Shown here piece by piece: positions 8,127-15,052 of a DNA stretch of 29,024 nucleotides (its first letter is position 1; each line of letters starts with the position of its first letter). A model generated the notes under the pieces. That model was not told the origin of the DNA, searched no databases, and saw nothing but the letters and a program-made list of their open reading frames with translations. This DNA is from a virus. Where the stretch lies: positions 1 to 29,024 of the IMG/VR virus record IMGVR_UViG_3300021389_000109; one strand, written 5' to 3'. The position numbers were made by a program, and so were the translations under genes.

Positions 8127-8621
8127 ATGAGTATACGAATTGAGAAGACAGGAGGCCCTTGGCCAGCGAACCGATATGGTATTGTTCTAAAGTACTTACC
8201 GAGATTCTTAAGAAAGTTTCTAATAACACATAGGAATCTTGCTAAATGGTCGGATGATGACCAGTTTATGGCATGTGTCTTGAAAATACAAAGACCAAAC
8301 TCTAGAACTAATACCAAGATCTATTGGGATATAGTAAATGATAGAGCTATGGATGAAAAAGGACTAGAGCTTTCATATAATACTATTGATTGGTATTGTG
8401 CCATCTCGCTTAAACCTATTAGGGCTAAGTTTATGAATTTCGATTTAAAGAATTTCATACACCCTGAATATTATGATGTATTAGAAGCGCCGATGGTGGA
8501 TAGTCGTATACTTAAATCCTCAATTGACTTTCGTAAAAAATGTAAAAAACTCCTGCTCGAACAACGAGAGGAGTTTCTATTACTTGCTAAAAAGAACGCT
8601 AAGTCTAATCTATCTCTTTAA
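8127..8621 (+). CDS. Unrecognised 164-aa protein, only plus-strand gene
   Basis: This is the single credible plus-strand gene. It fills the gap between the divergent gp44 and the convergent coiled-coil gene, overlapping the end of the latter by 12 bases. The protein starts MSIRIEKTGGPWPANRYGIV, is rich in Lys, Arg, Trp and Tyr, and ends in a basic helical segment (about 130-164, with FRKKCKKLLLEQREEF). It has no signal peptide or membrane segment, and I do not recognise the family. A 64-aa frame opposite it is a shadow: this one is longer and accounts for the whole gap. Its location beside gp44 and separate orientation fit an early gene, perhaps a host-takeover or regulatory factor, which is an inference from context only. 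Confidence 0.8.
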   Translation: MSIRIEKTGGPWPANRYGIVLKYLPRFLRKFLITHRNLAKWSDDDQFMACVLKIQRPNSRTNTKIYWDIVNDRAMDEKGLELSYNTIDWYCAISLKPIRAKFMNFDLKNFIHPEYYDVLEAPMVDSRILKSSIDFRKKCKKLLLEQREEFLLLAKKNAKSNLSL

Positions 8622-10334
8622 AATTAATCTTATTTTATCAGCAACCGAGAAGGACTCATGTAATTTCTCTTCTTTCTGATTTAACCCTAGGTCTTCTTTT
8701 AAAGATTCCCAAGTTAATTCTTTGGATTCGTATTTAGCTTTTTGTTTTTTCTTAATTCCATCTATTTCCTCTTTCTTCTTAGCTCTTTCTAAATCTATTT
8801 CTGCATCTTTTACTGATGTTTCATCTTTAGGAATCACTTCGTCTTTTAATTCTTTTTCTTTATCTTTAAGCTCTTTCTTTTTTTGCGTTAGATCTTCAAT
8901 CTCGTCCTTTGCGACTTGAATTGCAGCATCCTGTGGAGAAGATTCGGCCTCTTCGACTTCCGGATCTGCTTTTGATAAAGTTTCTTTTGCTTTTGCAATA
9001 CCAGTATCAACTTTTTTAATCTCTTTAGGTATCTTTTTTAATTTCTTTTGGTCGCTTGTTAATGTTTTTTCTGCAGCAGCTAATGCTTTTTCAGCATTTT
9101 CAATTTCATCAGACTTAGGAGCTTCTTCTTTTTCAACATCTTCTTTTCCGTCATCTTTCATTAAAGCGTTACCAGTATCTTCCGTATCATCTTTAGTACT
9201 ACCTACTTTAGAATCTTTCTTATCGTAGTCCTCACCCTTTAATGCAGCTCTTTCGGCCTTTAACTCTTCTAGGTAATCTTCTAAGTAGTAGATACCTTCT
9301 TCTGTTTTAGCTTCTTGTTGTTTAAGTGCAGCTAGATCTGCCTCAGCTGACTTTTTCTTTGATGGATCTGTTTCGTCTACTAATTCTTTTTTCTTATCTG
9401 CAATTTGTTTCTTTAATGGTTCAAGATCTTCATCCTTTTCTCTATCGAGTTCGTTTTGAATTTTGCTGATTTGCTCTTCTAGCTTAGGATCGACATCTTT
9501 TGAAAGTTCTTTAATAGCAGCATCTGTTTCTTTAGATTTAGCGCCTATTTTTTTAAGCTCGTCAGCAGCCTCTTTTGCAGCATCGGATTTACCCTTTTCT
9601 TTTGCAATTCTACCCTTTTCTTTAAGACCTTCTAATTTTACTTCGTTAGTGATCTTTCTTTTAGTGCTTTTGTATAGATCTCCCTCAGTGCCTCCTGGCA
9701 TGTTTTCCTCATACTTAGACATTTTCTCACCGGCTTCTTCTAAAGCCTGTACTGCTTGTTCTTTTGCCTGTTCAAACTTCTCACTAACATCTGCCTTCTT
9801 TTCTTTAAGAGCTTTAATTGTAGCGATTGCTTTTTGTTGGATTGCGTCCTTCTTAGGACCCTTGGCCTCATCTCTAGCACGCTTCATTTGATCGATCTTA
9901 GCTTCGATCTTTTTTATTGCATCATATTGTTTTGCTGAAATAATATCTGCATTAGCTTCCATTGACAATTTCTTATAGTCACCTTTTAGCAATGCCATGC
10001 CTTTTACAAAATTAGCCTGCTTCTTAACAAAACCTATGATATTTGCTAGGCTTTCGTTTATTGGTCTATTTTCTTGAAAAAAAAAATCGTTATCTACGCT
10101 TTCGCTAATTCTTTTAGATAAAGTATCTAGATTAGTTAATATAGCATCAACATCTTTAATAATATCAGCTCTAACTTCTTCGCCTGTCTTAATAGAGGTT
10201 TGATTAGCTAAAACTGTATTCATATTTGCCTTCGCTACTGGAGCTATATTTTGCTCCGGATTGGAAATACTTCCCGTTTCGGCTTCGAAAGCCTCTTGTG
10301 TTAAAAGAGGTTTTATTGGTCTAAGTTTTGCCAT
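8610..10334 (-). CDS. Large charged coiled-coil protein (574 aa), probable late protein
   Basis: The protein is dominated by Lys, Glu, Asp and Ala with long predicted coiled coils from about residue 110 to 545. A short ordered N-terminus (AKLRPIKPLLTQEAFEAETG) precedes it. The C-terminal segment (LTWESLKEDLGLNQKEEKLHESFSVADKIRLI) looks like a small helical domain. I recognise no enzyme motif. It has its own GATATATAG late-promoter motif, which overlaps the stop of the glycosyltransferase gene. That points to late expression and possibly a structural, internal-head or core role. It ends convergent with the plus-strand gene with a 12-base overlap. Confidence 0.88.
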   Translation of the reverse strand: MAKLRPIKPLLTQEAFEAETGSISNPEQNIAPVAKANMNTVLANQTSIKTGEEVRADIIKDVDAILTNLDTLSKRISESVDNDFFFQENRPINESLANIIGFVKKQANFVKGMALLKGDYKKLSMEANADIISAKQYDAIKKIEAKIDQMKRARDEAKGPKKDAIQQKAIATIKALKEKKADVSEKFEQAKEQAVQALEEAGEKMSKYEENMPGGTEGDLYKSTKRKITNEVKLEGLKEKGRIAKEKGKSDAAKEAADELKKIGAKSKETDAAIKELSKDVDPKLEEQISKIQNELDREKDEDLEPLKKQIADKKKELVDETDPSKKKSAEADLAALKQQEAKTEEGIYYLEDYLEELKAERAALKGEDYDKKDSKVGSTKDDTEDTGNALMKDDGKEDVEKEEAPKSDEIENAEKALAAAEKTLTSDQKKLKKIPKEIKKVDTGIAKAKETLSKADPEVEEAESSPQDAAIQVAKDEIEDLTQKKKELKDKEKELKDEVIPKDETSVKDAEIDLERAKKKEEIDGIKKKQKAKYESKELTWESLKEDLGLNQKEEKLHESFSVADKIRLILKR

Positions 10335-10365
10335 CTTATATTTTTATTTTAAAATAAGTCTTTAA

Positions 10366-10374
10366 CTATATATC
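10366..10374 (-). promoter_or_regulatory. Putative late promoter of the coiled-coil gene
   Basis: The minus strand reads AAGATATATAG 32-40 bases before the ATG at 10334. It overlaps the last codons and TAG stop of the glycosyltransferase gene (Asp-Ile-stop). Confidence 0.65.
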
Positions 10375-11040
10375 TTCTTCTGTATCTGTTTCTTCATCAT
10401 CGACCCATTCTGGCCTCATGGACTGCCATGAGAGTGCTCTATCATCAGTTTCATGTAGGATTATAGTTTCTGAAGTAATAAATTCATTATAGAAATATTC
10501 TTTCTTAAATAAAGTTATATCCCAATCTATTATTCTGAGCAGTTCTCGCGATATATGCAGACCACTTAGGGGGTGGTTATACATACCATCATGCCACCTA
10601 CTAATAATATGTTTTAAATGATGGTTATTAGGAGTGGCCCCTAACACTGTAACATCTGCCATAAGACCATATTCTGTATCATTTTTTAACCCGGCAAATA
10701 TTTTACAATCTTTTGATAATTTAGATATGACTTCATTAAAAGACCTAATAGGTTTAGCATCCGTATCAACATAAATACCTCCCATTTTATCTAAGATTAA
10801 TAGCCTGACTCTATCTGCAACAAAAGCAGGTTGCATTAAATATTCACTACCAATCTTAGTCTTTACTCCTTTTAAGTACTCATCTTCAGCAAATATACCA
10901 TTAAATACCATATCATTATCCCACAGGATATGCTGCCAATCCGGATGCATGTCCTTCATCATCTGGATAAAATATTGATATTTTTTTGGAATAGGATCTG
11001 GTCCAATCCATATTTGATGAATAATCTTAGGTATACTCAT
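10366..11040 (-). CDS. Glycosyltransferase, GT32 / DXD-sugar-binding type
   Basis: This 224-aa enzyme has the hallmarks of the glycosyltransferase family with a DXD sugar-binding region (OCH1-like, GT32): an N-terminal IPKIIHQIWIGPDPIP (3-18), LWDN (39-42), FVADRVRLLIL (73-83) and GGIYVDTDAKP (87-97). The Asp-Thr-Asp at 92-94 should bind metal and the nucleotide sugar. It would transfer a sugar from a nucleotide donor; the acceptor is unknown. It lies between the capsid terminator and a late coiled-coil gene, with a late-like promoter of its own. The acceptor could therefore be a virion protein, DNA or a host surface glycan. The C-terminus is acidic (DDEETDTEEDI). Confidence 0.88.
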   Translation of the reverse strand: MSIPKIIHQIWIGPDPIPKKYQYFIQMMKDMHPDWQHILWDNDMVFNGIFAEDEYLKGVKTKIGSEYLMQPAFVADRVRLLILDKMGGIYVDTDAKPIRSFNEVISKLSKDCKIFAGLKNDTEYGLMADVTVLGATPNNHHLKHIISRWHDGMYNHPLSGLHISRELLRIIDWDITLFKKEYFYNEFITSETIILHETDDRALSWQSMRPEWVDDEETDTEEDI

Positions 11041-11060
11041 TGTTAGAATATGGTTTACCT

Positions 11061-11072
11061 ATTATATATAGA
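11061..11072 (-). promoter_or_regulatory. Variant late-promoter-like element upstream of the glycosyltransferase
   Basis: The minus strand reads TCTATATATAATAGG, about 21 bases before the ATG at 11040. It keeps the TATATAAT part of the late motif but has C in place of the leading G. Because a terminator precedes it, this gene needs a promoter here. Confidence 0.5.
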
Positions 11073-11092
11073 ACTTTTCTAAAGTTTAAAGC

Positions 11093-11121
11093 AAAAAAAA
11101 GGCCCTCAAAAGAGGGCCTTT
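11093..11121 (-). terminator. Intrinsic terminator after the major capsid gene
   Basis: On the minus strand AAAGGCCCTC and GAGGGCCTTT form a perfect 10-bp stem with a TTTT loop, followed by an unbroken T-run (A-run at 11093-11100 on the plus strand). It lies 26 bases after the capsid stop and should end that abundant transcript. Confidence 0.93.
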
Positions 11122-11147
11122 AATATAGTTATATGAACTTTACTAGA

Positions 11148-12533
11148 TTATAGTAATGTAACATCTTGAGCTAAAGTAATAGCGAAAGACTCATATTGAG
11201 TTTCTGGGTGGAATCCAGCTTCAACCAATGCGTATCTAGATTTTACAGCTACTTTAGGAGCCATAGTTCCTTCAACGATTGCTTGTACTGATTCAGCCAT
11301 TAAGTAAGGCATGAATACTAGTCCAGGTCCGTTACCGTCACCTTTTCTACCAACTAATACATTTAGATCACCGAAACCAATTGATGGGTCAGTGTAAATG
11401 TTAATACCAGCAACAGAACCTAAAGGATAGATTGAACCTGCAACTTGGTTAACAGTATTAGCCATTGGATATGCAACGAAACCAGCAACTGATTGTAATG
11501 CAGATGCAACCAAACCACCGACAACTGCGAAGTTACCAGCACCTCTTCTACCTCTTTGTGCGATTAAATTCGCAGAAGCAAGGATTGAAGTTAAGATTGA
11601 TCTATGTTGGTCAGCTTTAGTTTCACCACCTGCTAATGCACCAAATGATAAGTTACCTACACCGTCATTTCCAGCAGCTAAGGCTCTCATTTTACCTAAG
11701 ATGTGTTCGTTGATTGACTGAGTTAATTCATTAGTTAAAACTGCTTCTACTTGAGCAACAGCGTCAACACCGAATTGTTTAAGGTCTTGAACTTGCTCTC
11801 TAGTTACAGCAGCAGCTACTTGGAAAGTCTCTGCAGAAACTGATTTAGAGAATAAGCTTAAGCCCATTACTTTATCATTAGCTTGTTCACCGAAACCTCT
11901 TGACATTGGTTCGTAAGCAGCTTTGCCACCTTCAACACCAGCACCAGAGAATCCTGGAATGTGATCTTCTAATGCAGCAACTAGTTCAGCACCAGCATAT
12001 CTATCAGCGATAGAATTTTCACCAGCGTTTGCGTCTAATGCATCATTGATTTTGATAATTGGTTTACCATCGATTCTTGAAGTACCAGCATCAGTATCAT
12101 TACCAGCAGCGGCTTGGCCGACGTTAGCTTTGATGTAAGTTGGTGTTTCAGAACCTCCTACTTTACCACCTTCGTATACGAAGTCTAGGTAAGAAAGTAA
12201 TCCCATTGGTCCAGCCATAGGTACAACAGGTACTAGGTCTAAACCGATTGTTTGTGCAGCAACTTGCATCGCTAAAGGTAATAAAGTTGGAGCTTTGTCA
12301 CCTGAACCGTCTGCAGCGCCTGCAGTTGGGAACTTAGTTGCTCCCATACCGAAGATGTTACCACCTGCACCACCATTACCTAGTGTCATTACAGATGAAT
12401 CTTCATAAAGCTTGTGATTGTGGCAGTATTCTGACATCCAAGCTAGCTTTGAGCTTTCAGTTATACCAGTTGCTTCTTCGATAATCGGAGACCAAGTGTT
12501 TCTAACTTCAGCTTCATTAATTAAATTTGCCAT
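11148..12533 (-). CDS. 23: Major capsid protein, T4 gp23-like
   Basis: This 461-aa protein forms the hexameric shell. Its N-terminus (LINEAEVRNTWSPIIEEATG) matches the start of T4-type gp23 prosegments. After it comes a Gly/Ala-rich stretch, then APTLLPLAMQVAAQTIGLDL and PMAGPMGLLSYLDFVY (about 104-119), which parallel the gp23 region around PMNSPTGQVFALRAVY. It is shorter than T4 gp23 (521 aa). A possible maturation site for the prohead protease is after Glu44 in KLYE|DSS, fitting the (L/I)xE rule; this is a guess. It follows the protease-scaffold gene and precedes a strong terminator. Its leader is about 100 bases, much longer than those of other late genes here. Confidence 0.95.
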   Translation of the reverse strand: MANLINEAEVRNTWSPIIEEATGITESSKLAWMSEYCHNHKLYEDSSVMTLGNGGAGGNIFGMGATKFPTAGAADGSGDKAPTLLPLAMQVAAQTIGLDLVPVVPMAGPMGLLSYLDFVYEGGKVGGSETPTYIKANVGQAAAGNDTDAGTSRIDGKPIIKINDALDANAGENSIADRYAGAELVAALEDHIPGFSGAGVEGGKAAYEPMSRGFGEQANDKVMGLSLFSKSVSAETFQVAAAVTREQVQDLKQFGVDAVAQVEAVLTNELTQSINEHILGKMRALAAGNDGVGNLSFGALAGGETKADQHRSILTSILASANLIAQRGRRGAGNFAVVGGLVASALQSVAGFVAYPMANTVNQVAGSIYPLGSVAGINIYTDPSIGFGDLNVLVGRKGDGNGPGLVFMPYLMAESVQAIVEGTMAPKVAVKSRYALVEAGFHPETQYESFAITLAQDVTLL

Positions 12534-12630
12534 TTTGTTAAATTGTTTTTTTAATGGTTTTGTTTAAGCGTTCATTTCTGAACTCGACTTGCTTGAGTGT
12601 TCTGCTTCTGTCACTCTATATCGTCGATTA
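12534..12630 (-). promoter_or_regulatory. Long structured leader of the capsid mRNA
   Basis: About 97 bases separate the late promoter motif from the capsid ATG. The leader can form GAGTG/CACTC or, alternatively, ACTC/GAGT hairpins around GAACACTCAAGCAAGTCGAG, and it contains a tiny ATG-AAC-GCT-TAA frame at 12564-12575. No Shine-Dalgarno is seen; the last 30 bases are A-rich. Confidence 0.4.
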
Positions 12631-12631
12631 A

Positions 12632-12640
12632 TTATATATC
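12632..12640 (-). promoter_or_regulatory. Putative late promoter of the major capsid gene
   Basis: The minus strand reads AAAGATATATAATTAATC, starting immediately after the stop of the protease-scaffold gene. It would start a separate capsid mRNA. Confidence 0.72.
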
Positions 12641-12641
12641 T

Positions 12642-14378
12642 TTACTTTTTAAATCTTTTCTTTAAACTTTCAGCGTAGCTAGACACATCATATAGTGGCT
12701 CTTCTTTCTTATCAGCAACTGCTGATTCGTTAACTGCCGCTAACTTTTCTAGGTCAACTTTTACCTCTCTTAGATCTCTAGTTTCCCAGAAGTTTCTAAC
12801 TTGATACTCAGTATTTAGAGTATGGTAGTTCGCTTGAGCTTTGATTTGATTTTGTTTTCCTTCAGTTAGAGATTCAAACTTCTCTTTATATTCTGTAGGC
12901 ATTGCAGCCATAAAGAATGGTTCAGAATTTCTAGCTTCAACAACAGCATCTGCGTTTTCAATGATTGCACTGATTTGTGCTTCATTCATAAATGCTCTTT
13001 TTGTAACTCTATTTCTAACTTCAGTTTTTGCATCTTCATTTAGTGCATGGTAAGACTCTTGTATAGAACTTGATACTACATTTAAGAATGCAGGATTTTC
13101 ATTTTCTTTTACTTGAGCAGCTTCTACTAATGCATCTAATTTAGATGAAATTTCTTTTTTGTAAGTATCTAAAGCAGATTCTTCAACCTCTTCAGTTTCT
13201 TCAACCTCTTCAGTTTCTTCAACCTCTTCAGTTTCTTCAACCTCTTCAGTTTCTTCAACCTCTTCAGTTTCTTCAACCTCTTCAGTTTCTTCTACTTCAT
13301 CTTCTTCATGTGCTCCTTCTTCAGTAGCTTCAACTTCTTCTTCAACCTCTTCAGATTCTTCAGTAGTTTCTTCTTCAGCAACTTCTTCAGCACCTTCACC
13401 AGCTTCATCTTCTTCAGCAACTTCTTCAGTCTCTTCTACCTCTTCAGTTTCAGCAACTTCTTCAGTCTCTTCTACTTCTTCAGTTTCTTCAACCTCTTCA
13501 GTTTCTTCAACTTCTTCTTCGTTAGTAGTCTCTTCTGATTCTTCAGTAGCTTCAGTCTCTTCTACTTCTTCAGTTTCAGCAACTTCTTCAGTTTCTTCAA
13601 CTTCTTCAGTTTCTTCAACCTCTTCAGTTTCTTCAACCTCTTCAGTTTCTTCAACCTCTTCAGTTTCTTCAACTTCTTCAGTTTCTTCAACTTCTTCAGT
13701 TTCTTCAACTTCTTCTTCGTTAGTAGTCTCTTCTGATTCTTCAGTAGCTTCAGTTTCTTCAACCTCTTCTGTTTCCTCTACTTCCTCTTCGTTAGTAGTT
13801 TCTTCTTCAGTTACTTCTGGAGTTTCTTCTTCAGTTACTTCTGGAGTTTCTTCAGTTTCTTCAACCTCTTCAGTTTCTTCAACTTCTTCTTCAGTTACTA
13901 AGTTTTCGTTGATTGAAGTAGCAATATATTCTGCATATTCAGATACAGACTGTAAGTTTTCCTTTAAATAGTCAACATAAGATAAAAGGCTTTCTGCAGT
14001 TTCTGTACTAGAGTTGTTACTTTCAGCAACTTGATCAGCAAAATCTTTCACTTTACTAATAGATTCAGCTAAATGCTCAGAGTATTGAATACCTTGATCT
14101 AATTTTTCTGCAATATTTTCTGTATATGAAATGCCTTGATCAGCTTTTTCAGCTACATGTTCTGTATATTGGATTGATTCATCTAATTTGCCAGCTAAAT
14201 ACTCAACATATTCTGAGAGAGTATTGACGCTTTCAACGATGTGATCGTTATGAGACTTTACGTTCTCTAACGTGTCATCTTCACTGTTTGCTCCGATTGA
14301 CTCTTTTAGTGACTTGATTTCACCAGCTAAGTACTCAGAATACTTATGGAAATCTTCAGCCTTTACAAATTCTGCCAT
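12642..14378 (-). CDS. Possible nested scaffold protein from internal start
   Basis: In frame within the fused gene, ATG at 14378 (codon 205, MAEFVKAEDFHKYSEYLAGE) is preceded by AATAATAATAAAAAC. This A-rich leader is like those before true starts in this genome, and the ATGGC context matches several real genes. The product would be a 578-aa scaffold without the protease, analogous to the in-frame nested scaffold genes of lambda-type phages (lambda C/Nu3). This is inferred from position and start context; nothing in the sequence proves its use. Confidence 0.45.
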   Translation of the reverse strand: MAEFVKAEDFHKYSEYLAGEIKSLKESIGANSEDDTLENVKSHNDHIVESVNTLSEYVEYLAGKLDESIQYTEHVAEKADQGISYTENIAEKLDQGIQYSEHLAESISKVKDFADQVAESNNSSTETAESLLSYVDYLKENLQSVSEYAEYIATSINENLVTEEEVEETEEVEETEETPEVTEEETPEVTEEETTNEEEVEETEEVEETEATEESEETTNEEEVEETEEVEETEEVEETEEVEETEEVEETEEVEETEEVEETEEVAETEEVEETEATEESEETTNEEEVEETEEVEETEEVEETEEVAETEEVEETEEVAEEDEAGEGAEEVAEEETTEESEEVEEEVEATEEGAHEEDEVEETEEVEETEEVEETEEVEETEEVEETEEVEETEEVEESALDTYKKEISSKLDALVEAAQVKENENPAFLNVVSSSIQESYHALNEDAKTEVRNRVTKRAFMNEAQISAIIENADAVVEARNSEPFFMAAMPTEYKEKFESLTEGKQNQIKAQANYHTLNTEYQVRNFWETRDLREVKVDLEKLAAVNESAVADKKEEPLYDVSSYAESLKKRFKK

Positions 14379-14990
14379 GTTTTTATTATTATTTGTTTCT
14401 ATATTGGTTTCTGTAATTTCTTGTGCTACTTCTTGTTCGCCGTTCATTTCATAGATCCATAGACCTGAATTGTCGTCAAAACCGTAGGATTCATTTACTC
14501 TCTTTAACTCTGCATTAGCAAATCCAGGATCTGCAACTAAGTCATAAGTAAATAATTGTTTGATTTTAACTTTACCGTTTGATTCAACGGCACCAGCTGC
14601 TCTAGAAGAGATTTGTAAAGGTACACCAGCATCTACAAGCGCTTTAGCCTGTCTACCAGCGTCAGTATCTAGAAGTCTGATCTTACCCATTACGTGTTTG
14701 TTATCTTTGTCGTAGTAAAGTTCTTCAATTATGTGAGACACATTCTTAAGAGATACATCGAACTGTTGTGGGTGATCTAACTCACCTAATAGTTTAGAAG
14801 ATTTAATCTTATCTTGTAATTGCTGAATTTGAGGTACATACTCGTCTTCAGTGTAGATGCGATTATTTTTATTTTTGGAGTCAATTTCTCCAAAGATACC
14901 TTCTAGAATGTACTCTTTGTTCTCACCAGCAGCTACTTTTAACTGTGATGAAGACATTTCTACGATCAATAAGTCGTTTTTGTTTGCCAT
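12642..14990 (-). CDS. Fused prohead protease (gp21-like) and scaffold (gp22-like)
   Basis: One 782-aa frame appears to join two T4 prohead functions. Residues 1-185 are the gp21-type serine protease: YILEGIFGEID, NNRIYTEDEY, GELDHP (69-74, catalytic His73) and LQISSRAAG (125-133, Ser128/129), ending near VNESYGFDDNSGLWIY as gp21 proteins do. Residues 205-360 are helical with 14-residue repeats. Residues 365-610 are an extreme Glu-rich VEETEE repeat. Residues 611-782 are helical and end YDVSSYAESLKKRF, like SVYAKVASRF at the end of T4 gp22. T4 encodes gp21 (212 aa) and gp22 (269 aa) separately. An internal ATG at codon 205 could give a free scaffold. It lies in the T4 order between portal and capsid genes. 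Confidence 0.88.
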   Translation of the reverse strand: MANKNDLLIVEMSSSQLKVAAGENKEYILEGIFGEIDSKNKNNRIYTEDEYVPQIQQLQDKIKSSKLLGELDHPQQFDVSLKNVSHIIEELYYDKDNKHVMGKIRLLDTDAGRQAKALVDAGVPLQISSRAAGAVESNGKVKIKQLFTYDLVADPGFANAELKRVNESYGFDDNSGLWIYEMNGEQEVAQEITETNIETNNNKNMAEFVKAEDFHKYSEYLAGEIKSLKESIGANSEDDTLENVKSHNDHIVESVNTLSEYVEYLAGKLDESIQYTEHVAEKADQGISYTENIAEKLDQGIQYSEHLAESISKVKDFADQVAESNNSSTETAESLLSYVDYLKENLQSVSEYAEYIATSINENLVTEEEVEETEEVEETEETPEVTEEETPEVTEEETTNEEEVEETEEVEETEATEESEETTNEEEVEETEEVEETEEVEETEEVEETEEVEETEEVEETEEVEETEEVAETEEVEETEATEESEETTNEEEVEETEEVEETEEVEETEEVAETEEVEETEEVAEEDEAGEGAEEVAEEETTEESEEVEEEVEATEEGAHEEDEVEETEEVEETEEVEETEEVEETEEVEETEEVEETEEVEESALDTYKKEISSKLDALVEAAQVKENENPAFLNVVSSSIQESYHALNEDAKTEVRNRVTKRAFMNEAQISAIIENADAVVEARNSEPFFMAAMPTEYKEKFESLTEGKQNQIKAQANYHTLNTEYQVRNFWETRDLREVKVDLEKLAAVNESAVADKKEEPLYDVSSYAESLKKRFKK
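13161..13895 (-). repeat. 18-bp coding minisatellite (VEETEE repeat) in the scaffold
   Basis: The plus strand shows tandem copies of TCTTCAACCTCTTCAGTT, with CAACCT/CAACTT/TACTTC variants, encoding the hexapeptide VEETEE. Perfect runs occur around 13180-13290 and 13575-13700. They are interrupted by variants such as VAETEE and by a duplicated ATEESEETTNEEE block near residues 414-427 and 486-499. The array covers about 245 residues and is almost entirely Glu, Thr and Val. Confidence 0.95.
13911..14243 (-). repeat. 14-residue repeats in the scaffold coiled coil
   Basis: Residues 250-360 of the fused protein contain near-repeats such as IQYTEHVAEKADQG, ISYTENIAEKLDQG and IQYSEHLAESISKV, plus more degenerate LSEYVEYLAGKLDES and VSEYAEYIATSINEN. 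The spacing of 14 equals two heptads, as expected for a regular coiled coil built by internal duplication. Confidence 0.8.
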
Positions 14991-15012
14991 ATCTATGGTT
15001 TATCTATTTTTA

Positions 15013-15021
15013 TTATATATC
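15013..15021 (-). promoter_or_regulatory. Putative late promoter of the protease-scaffold gene
   Basis: The minus strand reads AAGATATATAATAAAAATAG, 23-31 bases before the ATG at 14990. Its first 19 bases from GATATATAA nearly repeat those of the neck-gene promoter at 4531. Confidence 0.75.
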
Positions 15022-15052
15022 TTGTTGTATTATGCAATTATCTTAATATCTT

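Noticed and set aside
8123-8317. 64-aa minus-strand frame opposite the 164-aa gene
   Set aside because: It is shorter, Cys/Phe-rich like shadow frames, and leaves most of the gap unexplained.
13145-13538. Plus-strand open frames rich in Leu/Gln/Phe/Ser opposite the scaffold
   Set aside because: They are the reverse reading of the Glu-rich 18-bp repeat and have no separate gene signals.
13562-13762. Minus-strand Lys/Leu repeat frame (KLKKLK) within the scaffold gene
   Set aside because: It is an out-of-frame reading of the same 18-bp repeat, which stays open because the repeat length is a multiple of three.
13161-13895. Direct repeats that could be mistaken for a CRISPR array
   Set aside because: Units are contiguous 18-bp coding repeats with no spacers, in frame within a long protein.
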